Below are positions 1 through 8,589 of a stretch of 64,000 nucleotides of DNA, one piece after another. The notes under the pieces are model-generated. The model saw only the letters and a list, made by a program, of their open reading frames with translations. It ran no database searches and was not told where the DNA came from. Positions within the stretch are counted from its first letter, which is position 1; each line of letters begins with the position of its first letter. The stretch is from Microbacterium hydrocarbonoxydans (GTDB lineage: Bacteria > Actinomycetota > Actinomycetes > Actinomycetales > Microbacteriaceae), in the NCBI RefSeq assembly GCF_000956475.1, contig NZ_JYJB01000004.1:150799-214798 (forward strand), read 5' to 3'. The position numbers and the translations under genes are program-made.

Positions 1-2065
1 GGATGCCGACGATCACGACCTCCTGCATCAGGGTGTTCTTGAGCTTCACCCATGCGGGCGACCGCTGCCCCGGGCGGTAGCGCGACGAACGGTCCTTCAC
101 GACCACGCCTTCGAGGCCGAACTCGCTGCTCGCGGCGAGGGCCGCATCGACGTCGTCGAACACGGGCGGCGTCTGGACAGGAGCGTCCAGGCCGGCCGTC
201 ACGTCTTCGAGCAGCGAGCGCCGCTGTTCGAGCGGCAGACCGGTGAGGTCGTGCCCGTTGAGGCGCAGCAGATCGAACGCGATGTAGACGACGGGCGTGC
301 GCACCACCTCGCGTTCGATCTCGCGCGGCTTGGTCAGGTGCATGCGGTTCTGGAGCCGCGAGAAGCTGGGGCGGCCGCGGTCGTCGAAGGCGACGATCTC
401 GCCGTCGATGACCGCCTCGTCCGCCGGGAGGTGCGGCGCCCCGTCGGCCGTCAGCTCGGGGTACCGGGCGGTGATGTCGGTGCCGCTGCGGGCATGCAGC
501 AGCATCCGTCCGTTTGCCCACGTGCCGATCGCGCGGATTCCGTCCCACTTCACCTCGACCCACGGCTTCGCGTTGACGGACTTGGCGCGGGCCGGGGTGC
601 CGTTCTCGGCGAGCATCGGGCTCAGCGTCGGCTCGGCCGAGGAGGCGGATGCCGGTGACGGCTTCGGATGAGGGCGCCGCTGGCGCCGGTCGGAGCCGTC
701 CTTCATCCGGTGAAGCAGCCACGAGGACTTCTCGCCCTCGCCTTCGGTGCGGATCAGCGCGAGGCGGGCGCTGCCCAACGGTCCGCCCTCGCGTCCGACG
801 AAGGTGCCGATCACCTCGTCGTCGCGCCACTTCTCGAGTTCGACGACTCCGGTGTCCCACACCGTCATCTCGCCCGCGCCGTACTCGCCCGCGGGAATCG
901 TGCCCGCGAAGGTCAGGTACTCCATCGGGTGCGGCTCGGTCATCACCGCGAGGTGGTTGCGGCCGCTGGTCTCGGGCACGCCCTTGGGAACCGCCCAGCT
1001 CACGAGGACCCCGCGGTCCTCGATGCGAAGGTCGTAGTGCAGGCGACGCGCGTGATGCTCCTGGATGACGAAGCGTCGCGTCTCGCCGGCTGAGGAGGGG
1101 GCCGCCCGCTCGGGCATCGGCTCGGGCGTGCGCTCTGCGTCTCTCTTGCTGCGGTACGCATCGAGCAGCTGATCGTCGCGGGGATGAAGTGCGGACATCG
1201 GATCGATGCCGTCGGCCATCCGCTCGAGCACCTCGTGCATCGAGAGCTGACGCAGAGCCGGATCGTCGAGCTCTTCCCAGGTGCGCGGAGCCGCGACCCA
1301 GGGGTGCGCGCGGCCGCGCAGGGAGTACGGGGAGATCGTCGTCTTCTTGCCGTTGTTCTGGCTCCAGTCGAGGAAGACCTTTCCACCGCGCTGCACCTTC
1401 GCCATCACGCTCGTCGCGAGATCGGGATGGTCGGACTCGATCATGCGGGCGAGCTCCTTCACGACCGCCGAGATCTCCGCGCTCGTCTGCGCGCCGGGGA
1501 GCGCCGCGTACAGGTGGATCCCCTTGCTTCCGCTCGTCACAGGGACGGGATCGAGGCCCATGCCGGTCAGGATGCCACGGGCGATCCTCGCGACCTCGGC
1601 GCACTGGGCGAGACCGACGCCGGGCCCGGGGTCGAGGTCGAGCACGAGCCGATCCGGCTTGCCCGGCAGACCGTCGGCATCGAAGCGCCACTGCGGGACG
1701 TGCAGCTCGATCGCGGCGATCTGCGCGAGCCAGACCAGGGTGGGCACGTCGTCCACGAGCGGATACTCCTTGGGCCCGTCGGAGTGCATGATCTCCTGGC
1801 GTGGCACCCATGACGGCGCACCTCGTTCGAGCTGCTTCGTGAAGAACGCCTCGGCCGGAGCATCCGTCGTCCCGACGCCGTCGACCCAGCGTTTGCGCGT
1901 GACAGGGCGACCGGCGAGAAGCGGCAGCAGGAGCGGAGCGATCTGCGAGTAGTAGCCGATGATCTCGCCCTTGGTCGTGCCCGTCTCGGGATAGACGACC
2001 TTCTCGAGATTGGTCACGCGCAGGCGGCGCCCTCCGACCTGAACCACCTGACCGTCTGCGACCAT
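1..2065 (-). CDS. ligD: ATP-dependent DNA ligase LigD (polymerase-phosphoesterase-ligase), 3' end outside window
   Basis: Multifunctional repair enzyme that fills, trims and seals double-strand breaks in bacterial non-homologous end joining together with Ku. About 688 residues are visible before the gene runs off the left edge. Order of domains: primase-type polymerase domain (roughly residues 1-290, with an LVLDLDPG acidic motif near 142), 3'-phosphoesterase domain (from about 325, QEHHARRLHYDLR), then the ATP-dependent ligase domain with the nucleotidyl motif VKWDGIR, whose lysine is residue 506. This is the mycobacterial order of domains. The start ATG at 2065 follows a TACGCT -10-like box by 6 nt with no ribosome site, so a leaderless mRNA is likely. 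Divergent from ku, 58 bp away. Confidence 0.95.
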   Translation of the reverse strand, partial: MVADGQVVQVGGRRLRVTNLEKVVYPETGTTKGEIIGYYSQIAPLLLPLLAGRPVTRKRWVDGVGTTDAPAEAFFTKQLERGAPSWVPRQEIMHSDGPKEYPLVDDVPTLVWLAQIAAIELHVPQWRFDADGLPGKPDRLVLDLDPGPGVGLAQCAEVARIARGILTGMGLDPVPVTSGSKGIHLYAALPGAQTSAEISAVVKELARMIESDHPDLATSVMAKVQRGGKVFLDWSQNNGKKTTISPYSLRGRAHPWVAAPRTWEELDDPALRQLSMHEVLERMADGIDPMSALHPRDDQLLDAYRSKRDAERTPEPMPERAAPSSAGETRRFVIQEHHARRLHYDLRIEDRGVLVSWAVPKGVPETSGRNHLAVMTEPHPMEYLTFAGTIPAGEYGAGEMTVWDTGVVELEKWRDDEVIGTFVGREGGPLGSARLALIRTEGEGEKSSWLLHRMKDGSDRRQRRPHPKPSPASASSAEPTLSPMLAENGTPARAKSVNAKPWVEVKWDGIRAIGTWANGRMLLHARSGTDITARYPELTADGAPHLPADEAVIDGEIVAFDDRGRPSFSRLQNRMHLTKPREIEREVVRTPVVYIAFDLLRLNGHDLTGLPLEQRRSLLEDVTAGLDAPVQTPPVFDDVDAALAASSEFGLEGVVVKDRSSRYRPGQRSPAWVKLKNTLMQEVVIVGI

Positions 2066-2123
2066 GACCACAGCGTAGTCAAGGGGCTGGTCGTGACGGG
2101 TGTGACTGGTGTCTACTTGTGTG
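2066..2123. promoter_or_regulatory. ligD/ku divergent promoter region
   Basis: Only 58 bp separate the two divergent NHEJ genes, so both promoters must sit here or within the gene starts. On the minus strand TACGCT (2072-2077) lies 6 nt before the ligD ATG. On the plus strand TCTACT (2112-2117) lies 6 nt before the preferred ku ATG. No convincing -35 boxes were seen. Confidence 0.5.
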
Positions 2124-2978
2124 ATGAGAACGATCTGGAAGGGCGCGCTGACCTTCGGTCTCGTGAACGTGCCGGTGAAGGTGTACTCCGCCACCGAGGA
2201 TCACGATGTGCCGCTGCATCAGGTGCACGAGAAGGACGGCGGGCGCATCCGCTATCAGCGCACCTGTGAGGTCTGCGGCGAGACCGTGGCCTACGCCGAC
2301 ATCGACCGCGCCTACGTCGACGGCGAGCAGACCGTCGTTCTCACGAAGGATGACCTCGCGTCCCTTCCTGCGGAGAAGAGCCGCGAGATCGACGTCGTCG
2401 AGTTCGTACCCAGCGAGCAGGTCGATCTGCTGACCCTCGACAAGCCGTACTATCTCGAGCCGGATTCGAAGTCGCCGAAGGCGTACGTGCTGTTGCGCAA
2501 GACGCTCGAGCAGACCGACCGCACCGCGATCGTGCGGTTCACGCTGCGGCAGAAGACCCGGCTCGCGGCGCTCCGCGTGCGCGGCAAGGTTCTCGTGCTG
2601 CAGACGCTGCTGTGGGCGGACGAGGTGCGCGAGGCCGAGTTCCCGGTGCTCGACGAAGACGTGCGGATCTCGAAGAAGGAGCTGGAGCTGTCGTCGTCTC
2701 TGGTCGACAGCTATTCCAGCGACTTCGACCCGGAGGAGTACGTCGACGAGTACCAGAAGGAGCTGCGGACCCTCATCGACGCCAAGATCGAGGCGGGCGA
2801 CACGTTCGACGCGGCCGAGACCTTCGCAGAAGCGGATGCCGGAGCCGAGGGCGGCGAGGTCATCGACCTCATGGAGGCCCTGCGGGCCAGCGTCGCGCGC
2901 TCGAAGGAGTCGCGCTCAGGCGGAGCCGAAGCCGAGGAGAAGCCCAAGAAGCGGTCGACGAAGAAGAAAGCCGGCTGA
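2124..2978 (+). CDS. ku: Non-homologous end-joining protein Ku
   Basis: DNA-end binding protein; homodimeric bacterial Ku rings thread onto broken DNA ends and recruit LigD. The protein (284 aa) opens with the family signature MRTIWKGALTFGLVNVPVK and keeps the central Ku core with a CxxC pair in the N-terminal third (RTCEVCGE). The C-terminal tail is lysine-rich (KPKKRSTKKKAG), as in many actinobacterial Ku proteins, where it binds DNA. In-frame GTG codons at 2109 and 2121 lie upstream, but the family alignment favours the ATG at 2124. It ends 11 bp before the convergent DedA gene. Confidence 0.95.
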   Translation: MRTIWKGALTFGLVNVPVKVYSATEDHDVPLHQVHEKDGGRIRYQRTCEVCGETVAYADIDRAYVDGEQTVVLTKDDLASLPAEKSREIDVVEFVPSEQVDLLTLDKPYYLEPDSKSPKAYVLLRKTLEQTDRTAIVRFTLRQKTRLAALRVRGKVLVLQTLLWADEVREAEFPVLDEDVRISKKELELSSSLVDSYSSDFDPEEYVDEYQKELRTLIDAKIEAGDTFDAAETFAEADAGAEGGEVIDLMEALRASVARSKESRSGGAEAEEKPKKRSTKKKAG

Positions 2979-2989
2979 GCCGACCGGCC

Positions 2990-3739
2990 TCACTTCTTCG
3001 TGTCGTCGCCGTCGAGGTCGAGAGCCAGAGCGTTCGCCTCGGCCGCGTCGGTGACCACGTCTTCGCCCGCAGCCTGGGCCTTCTTGGCCTTGTAGCGCTC
3101 GGAGAGGTAGTGCCAGAGCGTGACGAGGGCGGTGCCGCCGACGGCGGCGAGCAGGATCAGGTCGATGTAGCTCTCGACGAAATGAGCGAGCCAGGGGATG
3201 AACCCGATCACGTAGCCGAACATCGTCAGCCCGAAGCCCCAGAGGATCGCGCCGATCAGGTTGTACAGCGTATAGCGGCGCCACGGCATGTGGCCGACGC
3301 CGGCGGCGACCGGGGCGAAGGTGCGCACGATAGGCACGAAGCGGGCGAGGATCACGGTGAGACCGCCGAAGCGCTCGAAGAAAGCGTTCGTGCGCTCGAC
3401 GTTCTTCTTGCTGAAGAGCCCGGACTCCTTGCTCTCGAACACGGCCGGACCGCCCTTGTGCCCGATGAGGTAGCCCACTTCACCGCCCACGAACGCCGAG
3501 AGCCCGATGAGCAGCGCCACGATCCAGACGTTGATGCCGAAGACACCGTGCGGCAGCGCGGCGGATGTGTGCGACAAGAGCCCCGAGATCACGAGCAGCG
3601 TGTCGCCCGGCAGCAGGAAGCCCACGAGCAGACCGGTCTCAGCGAAGATGATGAAGCACACCACGAGGAGCGCCCACGGCCCGGCGTTGCCGATGATGGT
3701 GGCGGGGTCGAGCCAGGGGATGAGGGCGGCGTGGTGCAT
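2990..3739 (-). CDS. DedA family membrane protein
   Basis: 249-residue integral membrane protein of the DedA/SNARE-associated superfamily, which in other bacteria supports membrane lipid (undecaprenyl-phosphate or phospholipid) translocation and envelope integrity. Family hallmarks are the early FAETGLLVGFLLPGDTLL segment, the YLIGHKGG turn, and the central block ERFGGLTVILARFVPIVRTFAPVAAGVG, where the acidic and arginine residues matter for function. Four or five hydrophobic segments are apparent and the C-terminus is charged and cytosolic. It is convergent with ku (11-bp gap) and has no functional partner nearby. The substrate cannot be told from sequence. Confidence 0.9.
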   Translation of the reverse strand: MHHAALIPWLDPATIIGNAGPWALLVVCFIIFAETGLLVGFLLPGDTLLVISGLLSHTSAALPHGVFGINVWIVALLIGLSAFVGGEVGYLIGHKGGPAVFESKESGLFSKKNVERTNAFFERFGGLTVILARFVPIVRTFAPVAAGVGHMPWRRYTLYNLIGAILWGFGLTMFGYVIGFIPWLAHFVESYIDLILLAAVGGTALVTLWHYLSERYKAKKAQAAGEDVVTDAAEANALALDLDGDDTKK

Positions 3740-3804
3740 GGTGTCCCGTCGTAGAAAGGTGTGCGGCGGTCAGAGGTCGGTGCACTGGTTGCGCGACCGA
3801 ACTG

Positions 3805-3886
3805 TGCGGAAGGTGGGACTTGAACCCACACGCCCTGGGGCACAGGAACCTAAATCCTGCGTGTCTGCCAATTTCACCACTCCCGC
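3805..3886 (-). tRNA. tRNA-Leu, anticodon UAG
   Basis: Complete cloverleaf on the minus strand: acceptor GCGGGAG (5' end at 3886) pairs with CTTCCGC, T-arm GTGGG-TTCAAGT-CCCAC, anticodon stem CAGGA/TCCTG with loop TTTAGGT giving anticodon TAG (reads CUA leucine codons). A long variable arm, typical of class II tRNAs, is present. Discriminator base is A (complement of 3805) and CCA is not encoded. 82 nt. Confidence 0.95.
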
Positions 3887-3997
3887 GCGGTGGATTCAGT
3901 CTACTGATCGGCGACGATGACGATCCTGAGCATCCGCCTGATCAGCGCCTGTGGATAACTTCCGAGGCCGTGCGGCGATTCTTGCGATGATGCTCCG

Positions 3998-5173
3998 GTG
4001 AGTCATCCGTCCATCGTGGTCGCCGAGCGCGTGCGGCTGCGACTGCGCGCGGAGGGGACCGATCCTTCGGTGGATGCCGATGCCGCCCGGCACGTCGCGC
4101 TCGCCGAGGTGCGCCGCTTCAACGACGCGGCGCTGTCTCGCGGAGAGCCGATGATCGACGACGAGATCGGCTGCGTGCGCGACGTGCTCGCCGCGGTGAG
4201 CGGCTTCGGAGTGCTGCAGCCGCTGCTCGACGACCCGACCATCGAGGAGGTGTGGCTGAACGGGCCCGATCGTGTGCACATCGCCCGCGGCGGCGTCGCC
4301 CAGCGCATCGACCTGCGCATGACCGACGCGATGCTGCGCGATCTGGTCGAGCGGATGCTGCAGACCACAGGCCGGCGGGTCGACATCAGCCAGCCGTTCG
4401 TCGATGCCTCGCTGCCGGACGGTTCGCGGCTGCATGTCGCGATCGCCGACGTCGTGCGGGGCTCCTGGGCCGTCAACATCCGCAAGTTCCTGCCGATGTA
4501 CCGGACTCTGGAGGCGCTGACGGTGCAGGGGGCGATGCCTGAAGCGCTGGCGACCACGCTTCGGCGGGCGATGCGCGAGGGGCGGAGCGTGATCGTCTCC
4601 GGCGCCACCCACGCGGGTAAGACGACTCTGCTCGGAGCGCTGCTGCACGGATGCGCAGATCAGCAGCGCATCATCACAGTGGAGGAGACGTTCGAGCTCG
4701 CTGTCGACGGCCCCGACCTCGTCGCGCTCCAGGGACGGCAGGCGAGCCTCGAGGGTTCTGGGGAGATCACCCTGCGTCGTCTGGTGAAGGAGGCGCTGCG
4801 TATGCGGCCCGACCGCCTCGTCGTCGGAGAGGTCCGCGACGCCGAGGCCCTCGATCTCGTGCTGGCGCTCAACACGGGCGTGCCCGGGGCGGCCACGGTG
4901 CACGCGAACTCGGCGGCGGAGGCGCTCGAGAAGCTGGCTCTGCTTCCCCTCCTCGCCGGCCGGAACATCGACCGCTCCTTCATCGCCCCCGCCCTTGCGT
5001 CGTCGATCGACCTGGTCGTGCACTGCGGTCGCGACGCCGACGGCACCCGACGCGTGCACGAGGTGATCGCACCCACAGGGGAGGTCGTCGATGGGCGGAT
5101 CGTCACGCGGCCGATCTACCTTCATGACGATTCACTCACGCGGGGCGATCTCCGCCAGATGGAGGTGGGGTGA
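3998..5173 (+). CDS. Tad/Flp pilus secretion ATPase (TadA/CpaF family)
   Basis: 391-residue hexameric secretion ATPase that powers assembly of Flp-type pili or a related type II/IV-like export system at the inner face of the membrane. Walker A is GATHAGKT (about residues 202-209), followed by the family's ITVEETFEL Asp-box region, RMRPDRLVVGEVRDAEA Walker B region and the GAATVHANSA His-box. The start is the GTG at 3998, which gives the usual N-terminal extension. It heads a compact operon in which each following membrane gene overlaps or nearly touches the previous one. No TadZ/CpaE or prepilin peptidase is encoded nearby. Confidence 0.9.
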   Translation: MSHPSIVVAERVRLRLRAEGTDPSVDADAARHVALAEVRRFNDAALSRGEPMIDDEIGCVRDVLAAVSGFGVLQPLLDDPTIEEVWLNGPDRVHIARGGVAQRIDLRMTDAMLRDLVERMLQTTGRRVDISQPFVDASLPDGSRLHVAIADVVRGSWAVNIRKFLPMYRTLEALTVQGAMPEALATTLRRAMREGRSVIVSGATHAGKTTLLGALLHGCADQQRIITVEETFELAVDGPDLVALQGRQASLEGSGEITLRRLVKEALRMRPDRLVVGEVRDAEALDLVLALNTGVPGAATVHANSAAEALEKLALLPLLAGRNIDRSFIAPALASSIDLVVHCGRDADGTRRVHEVIAPTGEVVDGRIVTRPIYLHDDSLTRGDLRQMEVG

Positions 5174-6030
5174 TGAGCACTCTGCTCGGCGCGATGCTTG
5201 CCGCGGGAATCCTGCTGTGCCTGTCGCCCTGGCTATGGCCCCGTCGTGAGCGAACCGCGAGCGCGGGGCCCCGAGGCCGTCTGGTCAGACTGATCGAGGA
5301 AGCAGGGCTCCCCTCCGTCGCTCCTCGCACGATCGTGGTCGTGATCGTCGTGGCCGCGCTCACCGCGGCATCCGTCGTGTGGCTGCTGACCGGGCTGCCG
5401 GCACTCGCAGTGCTCGCCGGGCTCTCCGGCGGGTGGGCGCCGATTCTCTACCTGCGATCGAGACGGCTGCGGCTGCGGAAGGCCCGCAGGCAGCTCTGGC
5501 CCGACGTGTGCGATCTGCTCATCGCGTCCATCCGCGTCGGACTGTCACTGCCCGACGCCGTCGCAGGGCTCGCCGATTCCGCGCCGTCGATGCTGCGCCC
5601 GGCGTTCATCGTGTTCGCTCGCGATCTGCATTCGACGGGGCGCTTCGACTCGAGCCTCGACCGGCTGAAGACGACACTCGCCGACCCGATCGCCGATCGC
5701 ATGATCGAGACTCTGCGGATGGCTCGCCAGGTCGGAGGGACTGAGCTCACGAATGTGCTGCGGGCGCTGTCGTCGTCAGTGAGAGCCGACGCGGCGCTGC
5801 GCGGCGAGGTCGAGGCGCGGCAGTCCTGGATCAGGGGAGCGGCCGTGCTCGGAGCCGTCGCTCCCTGGGTGATCCTCGGTCTGCTGGTGATGAGGCCCGA
5901 AGGCGCCGATGCGTACGGCACGCCCGAAGGCGTTTTGGTGATCTGTATCGGCGCAGCCGTCTCGGTGATCGCCTACCGGGTGATGATCCGCATCGGGCGG
6001 CTGCCGGAGCCGGGGCGGTGGTTCGGATGA
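5173..6030 (+). CDS. TadB-like type II secretion system F domain protein
   Basis: 285-residue polytopic inner-membrane protein of the GspF/TadB class that forms the platform for pilus assembly with TadC and the TadA ATPase. An N-terminal pair of hydrophobic segments precedes the cytoplasmic F domain (DLLIASIRVGLSLPDAVAGL...QVGGTELTNVLRAL), and two C-terminal transmembrane segments follow. The ATG at 5173 shares one base with the cpaF-type gene's stop (TGATG), pointing to translational coupling. A GTG at 5170 is an alternative start. Confidence 0.85.
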   Translation: MSTLLGAMLAAGILLCLSPWLWPRRERTASAGPRGRLVRLIEEAGLPSVAPRTIVVVIVVAALTAASVVWLLTGLPALAVLAGLSGGWAPILYLRSRRLRLRKARRQLWPDVCDLLIASIRVGLSLPDAVAGLADSAPSMLRPAFIVFARDLHSTGRFDSSLDRLKTTLADPIADRMIETLRMARQVGGTELTNVLRALSSSVRADAALRGEVEARQSWIRGAAVLGAVAPWVILGLLVMRPEGADAYGTPEGVLVICIGAAVSVIAYRVMIRIGRLPEPGRWFG

Positions 6031-6965
6031 GCGGAATCACGCATATCGCCATCGCGATCCTCATCGGCGGGGCGTTCGCCGGCGGAGTGCTCAGCATCCT
6101 CGCGGCCCTGCCGAGGTGGCGCGCGATCTCTCTGACAGCGCGCATCGCCCCGTATGTCCGCGATGTCGTCGATGACGCGCGACTGCCGGCATCGGCTCTT
6201 CCCCGCGTCGGCACCTTGCCCATCACGGGGCGCACTCTGTGGCAGCGGGCCAAGGCCGCCTTCGAGCGGATGCTCGGGGGAGGGGACGCGTTGCGGCACC
6301 GTCTCTCGCAGGCCGGGGTCGCGATGGACGCGGCGGCGTTCCGCGGCCGGCAGCTGGGCTGGGCGCTCGCCGGGATCGGTGCGGGCGCTGTCCTGCTGGT
6401 GGTTCTCGTCATCGCCGGACGCATGTCGGCACCCGTCGTGCTCCTTCCGCTGCTGTGCGGCGCCGCAGGCGCGGTCGTCTACGACATGCAGCTCACTGCG
6501 AGGGCGAAGGCCCGGCGGATGCGGTTGACCGACGAGCTGCCGACGACGCTCGAGTTCCTGGCCCTGTGCCTCTCGGCGGGAGAGGGTTTCCTCGACGCAC
6601 TGCGCCGGGTGGCTGCGATCGGCTCAGGAGAGCTCACCGCCGAACTGCGGCAGGTGGTGCTGGCCGTCGGAACCGGATCCGGCCTGGCCGAGGCGCTCTC
6701 GGAGATGTCGGGCCGGCTGCAGCTGCCCGGCCTCTCGCGCGCGGTCGACCAGGTGATCGCCGCACTCGAGCACGGAGCGCCGCTCGCCGGGGTGCTGCAC
6801 GCGCAGGCCGGCGATGCGCGCGAAGACGCGAAGCGCACGCTGATCGAACAGGCCGGACGCAAGGAGATCTTCATGCTCCTGCCATTGGTCTTCCTGATCC
6901 TGCCGCTCTCGGTCCTGTTCGCCGTCTGGCCGGGACTCTTCATCCTGCGACTCGGCATCGGCTGA
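6027..6965 (+). CDS. TadC-like type II secretion system F domain protein
   Basis: Second F-domain platform protein (312 aa) of the Tad operon, presumed to pair with the TadB-like protein in the inner membrane. It has a hydrophobic N-terminus, a central segment pair, the F-domain signature (LEFLALCLSAGEGFLDALRRVA...GTGSGLAEALSEM) and a C-terminal hydrophobic hairpin (EIFMLLPLVFLILPLSVLFAVWP). The ATG at 6027 overlaps the tadB stop in an ATGA junction, so I prefer it to the GTG at 6018. Confidence 0.85.
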   Translation: MSGITHIAIAILIGGAFAGGVLSILAALPRWRAISLTARIAPYVRDVVDDARLPASALPRVGTLPITGRTLWQRAKAAFERMLGGGDALRHRLSQAGVAMDAAAFRGRQLGWALAGIGAGAVLLVVLVIAGRMSAPVVLLPLLCGAAGAVVYDMQLTARAKARRMRLTDELPTTLEFLALCLSAGEGFLDALRRVAAIGSGELTAELRQVVLAVGTGSGLAEALSEMSGRLQLPGLSRAVDQVIAALEHGAPLAGVLHAQAGDAREDAKRTLIEQAGRKEIFMLLPLVFLILPLSVLFAVWPGLFILRLGIG

Positions 6966-6986
6966 GCGCTTCACGAAAGGACGACC

Positions 6987-7184
6987 ATGACGACACTCCG
7001 ACACTGGTGGAAGCACACCGCCGGCTGGGTGGCCGACCTCGCCGACGATGACGCCGGCGACGTGCCGGGTTGGGTTCTCGTGACTCTGATGACCGCCGGC
7101 CTCGTGGTGGTCATCTGGGCAGTCGCCGGGCCGGCGCTCAGCGAACTGTTCCAGCAGGCCATCGAACGGGTCTCCGGACTCTGA
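6987..7184 (+). CDS. Small Flp pilin-like membrane protein
   Basis: 65-residue protein lying where the Flp pilin sits in other actinobacterial Tad loci. It has a charged N-terminal third (DLADDDAGDVPG), one hydrophobic helix (WVLVTLMTAGLVVVIWAVAG) and a short amphipathic tail. That layout fits a minimal pilin subunit. The usual prepilin cleavage context, with Glu at +5 after the glycine, is not seen, so processing is uncertain. A good ribosome site (AAAGGA) precedes the ATG. Function is inferred mainly from position. Confidence 0.65.
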   Translation: MTTLRHWWKHTAGWVADLADDDAGDVPGWVLVTLMTAGLVVVIWAVAGPALSELFQQAIERVSGL

Positions 7185-7190
7185 GGCCTC

Positions 7191-7592
7191 ATGCGACTGC
7201 GTCGGGAGCTCGCGGACGAGCGGGGTTCGAGCCCTGTGGAGTTCGTGCTCGTGGGCACCTTGCTCACGCTGCTGACGCTCGCGGTGCTGCAGCTCGCTCT
7301 GGCCACGTACGTCCGCAACGTCGTGCACGACGCGGCGGTCGAAGGAGCGTACTACGCCGCGCTCGCCGACACCGCGCCCGAAGAGGGGGCCGAGCGCACA
7401 CGGCTGGCGATCACGAGGGCGGTGGGCGGGTCGTACGCGGAAGACGTCACCGTGGCGACGACGGATGAGAACGGCCAGCAGATCATCGAGGTGCATGTGC
7501 GCACGACCCTGCCGATCATCGGGCTCGTCGGCCTGCCGTACGCGTTGGAGGTGGAAGCGCATGCGCCGGTGGAATCGCTGGGTGACGGATGA
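7191..7592 (+). CDS. TadE-like pseudopilin protein
   Basis: 133-residue membrane-anchored protein. A basic start and the TadE-type motif DERGSSPVEFVLVG lead into one transmembrane helix, followed by an exported domain of about 90 residues. TadE/TadF proteins are minor pseudopilins cleaved by a prepilin peptidase and needed for Flp pilus formation. The conserved Glu in SPVEF fits the processing signal. The gene starts 6 nt after the small pilin-like gene and overlaps the next TadE-like gene by 32 nt. Confidence 0.8.
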   Translation: MRLRRELADERGSSPVEFVLVGTLLTLLTLAVLQLALATYVRNVVHDAAVEGAYYAALADTAPEEGAERTRLAITRAVGGSYAEDVTVATTDENGQQIIEVHVRTTLPIIGLVGLPYALEVEAHAPVESLGDG

Positions 7593-8016
7593 CGAAGGCT
7601 CGGCGGCTCTCGAGTTCATCACGGTCGGGCTGATCCTGCTCGTGCCCCTGGTTTATCTGATCTCGGCTCTGGGTATCATCCAGGAGCAGACCCTCGGCGT
7701 CGAGGCCGCAGCCAGGCATACCGCTCGAGTGATCTCGCTGGCACCGGATGCGGAGACCGCTCTCGCGCGCAGCGAACAGGTGCTTGCTGGCATCGTCGAC
7801 GAGTACGGTCTCGATGCGGATGACGTCGAGATCACTATGTCGTGCGCGCCTGCCCGGTCGGACTGTCCGACCGCGGGCGCCACCGTCACTATCACGGTGC
7901 TGACGCGAGTCCCGCTGCCCCTGATGCCCGACCTGTTCGGGCTCGATCGCTCCACGGCGATACCCGTCGAGGCGTCTGCCGTGCAGAAGATCTCGCGACT
8001 GTGGGGAGGAGGGTGA
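7561..8016 (+). CDS. Second TadE-like pseudopilin protein
   Basis: 151-residue protein with the motif DDEGSAALEFITVGL followed by a single hydrophobic helix and an exported domain containing two cysteines (SCAPARSDC) that could form a disulphide. It is the second of three consecutive TadE-class proteins. The ATG at 7561 lies inside the preceding gene (32-nt overlap); the GTG at 7582 is an alternative that would shorten the cytoplasmic N-terminus by seven residues. Predicted minor subunit of the Tad pilus or an export machine derived from it. Confidence 0.8.
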   Translation: MRRWNRWVTDDEGSAALEFITVGLILLVPLVYLISALGIIQEQTLGVEAAARHTARVISLAPDAETALARSEQVLAGIVDEYGLDADDVEITMSCAPARSDCPTAGATVTITVLTRVPLPLMPDLFGLDRSTAIPVEASAVQKISRLWGGG

Positions 8017-8018
8017 AG

Positions 8019-8447
8019 ATGGGGGAGAGGATGCCGGACAGCGATCCCGATGACGAGGGCAGCGTGCTGCTGCTCGCGCTCGGGTATGCGCTTCTTGCGA
8101 TCGCGGTGATCTTCGTGTGCGTCTGCGCGACCGACCTCTACATCACCCAGAAACGTCTGGATTCCGTCGCGGACTCCGCGGCGCTCGCCGGGGCTGACGG
8201 CTTCTCGCTCACGATCGACGGATCGGGGGCGCGGGCTGAGCTCACCGACGCGGGAGTGCTCGAGCAGGTGGAGGCGCTGCTCGAGGCGCTTCCCGCCGGC
8301 GCCACACTCGTGAGTGCGGGCACTCCGGATGGTGTGTCGGCGCGCGTGGTCGTGGCCGGTGTCTGGCATCCGCCCCTGCTGAGTCCCTTCGTGCCCGATG
8401 GTGTGCCGCTGGAGGCCAGAGGGACCAGCCGCACGGCGCTGCGATGA
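8019..8447 (+). CDS. Rv3654c-like TadE-like protein
   Basis: 142-residue protein that resembles the actinobacterial helicase/secretion-neighbourhood TadE-like family, typified by M. tuberculosis Rv3654c. The motif DDEGSVLLLALGYALLAIAVIFVCVC forms the N-terminal helix, followed by LYITQKRLDSVADSAALAGADG, a stretch shared with Flp/TadG-type proteins. The ATG at 8019 is chosen because GGAGGAGGG lies 6 nt upstream; a GTG at 8013 and an ATG at 8031 are less well placed. Last gene of the Tad operon. Confidence 0.8.
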   Translation: MGERMPDSDPDDEGSVLLLALGYALLAIAVIFVCVCATDLYITQKRLDSVADSAALAGADGFSLTIDGSGARAELTDAGVLEQVEALLEALPAGATLVSAGTPDGVSARVVVAGVWHPPLLSPFVPDGVPLEARGTSRTALR

Positions 8448-8474
8448 ACGCAGCCGTCCCGGCCGCCGAACGCC

Positions 8475-8589
8475 GAATCGTTTCAAAAAAGTCTTGCGGT
8501 CCAATCCGCAGCACGTCTACGGTGAGCGGGAAGCGTTTTCCCGACGCGCCCTGCACTGATCTCGTCCCCACGGACGGGGAAGGACGAAG
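8475..8589 (+). promoter_or_regulatory. Promoter/operator region of the orphan binding-protein gene
   Basis: The 142-bp gap after the Tad operon holds two symmetric elements: TGCGG-N6-CCGCA (near 8494-8509) and an imperfect palindrome GGGAAGCGTTTTCCC (near 8528-8542). The second resembles LacI-family operators of actinobacterial sugar operons, which have a central CG and AA/TT arms. A TTGCGG...TACGGT pair overlaps the first element and could be the promoter. No LacI-type regulator gene is in the window. Confidence 0.4.
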
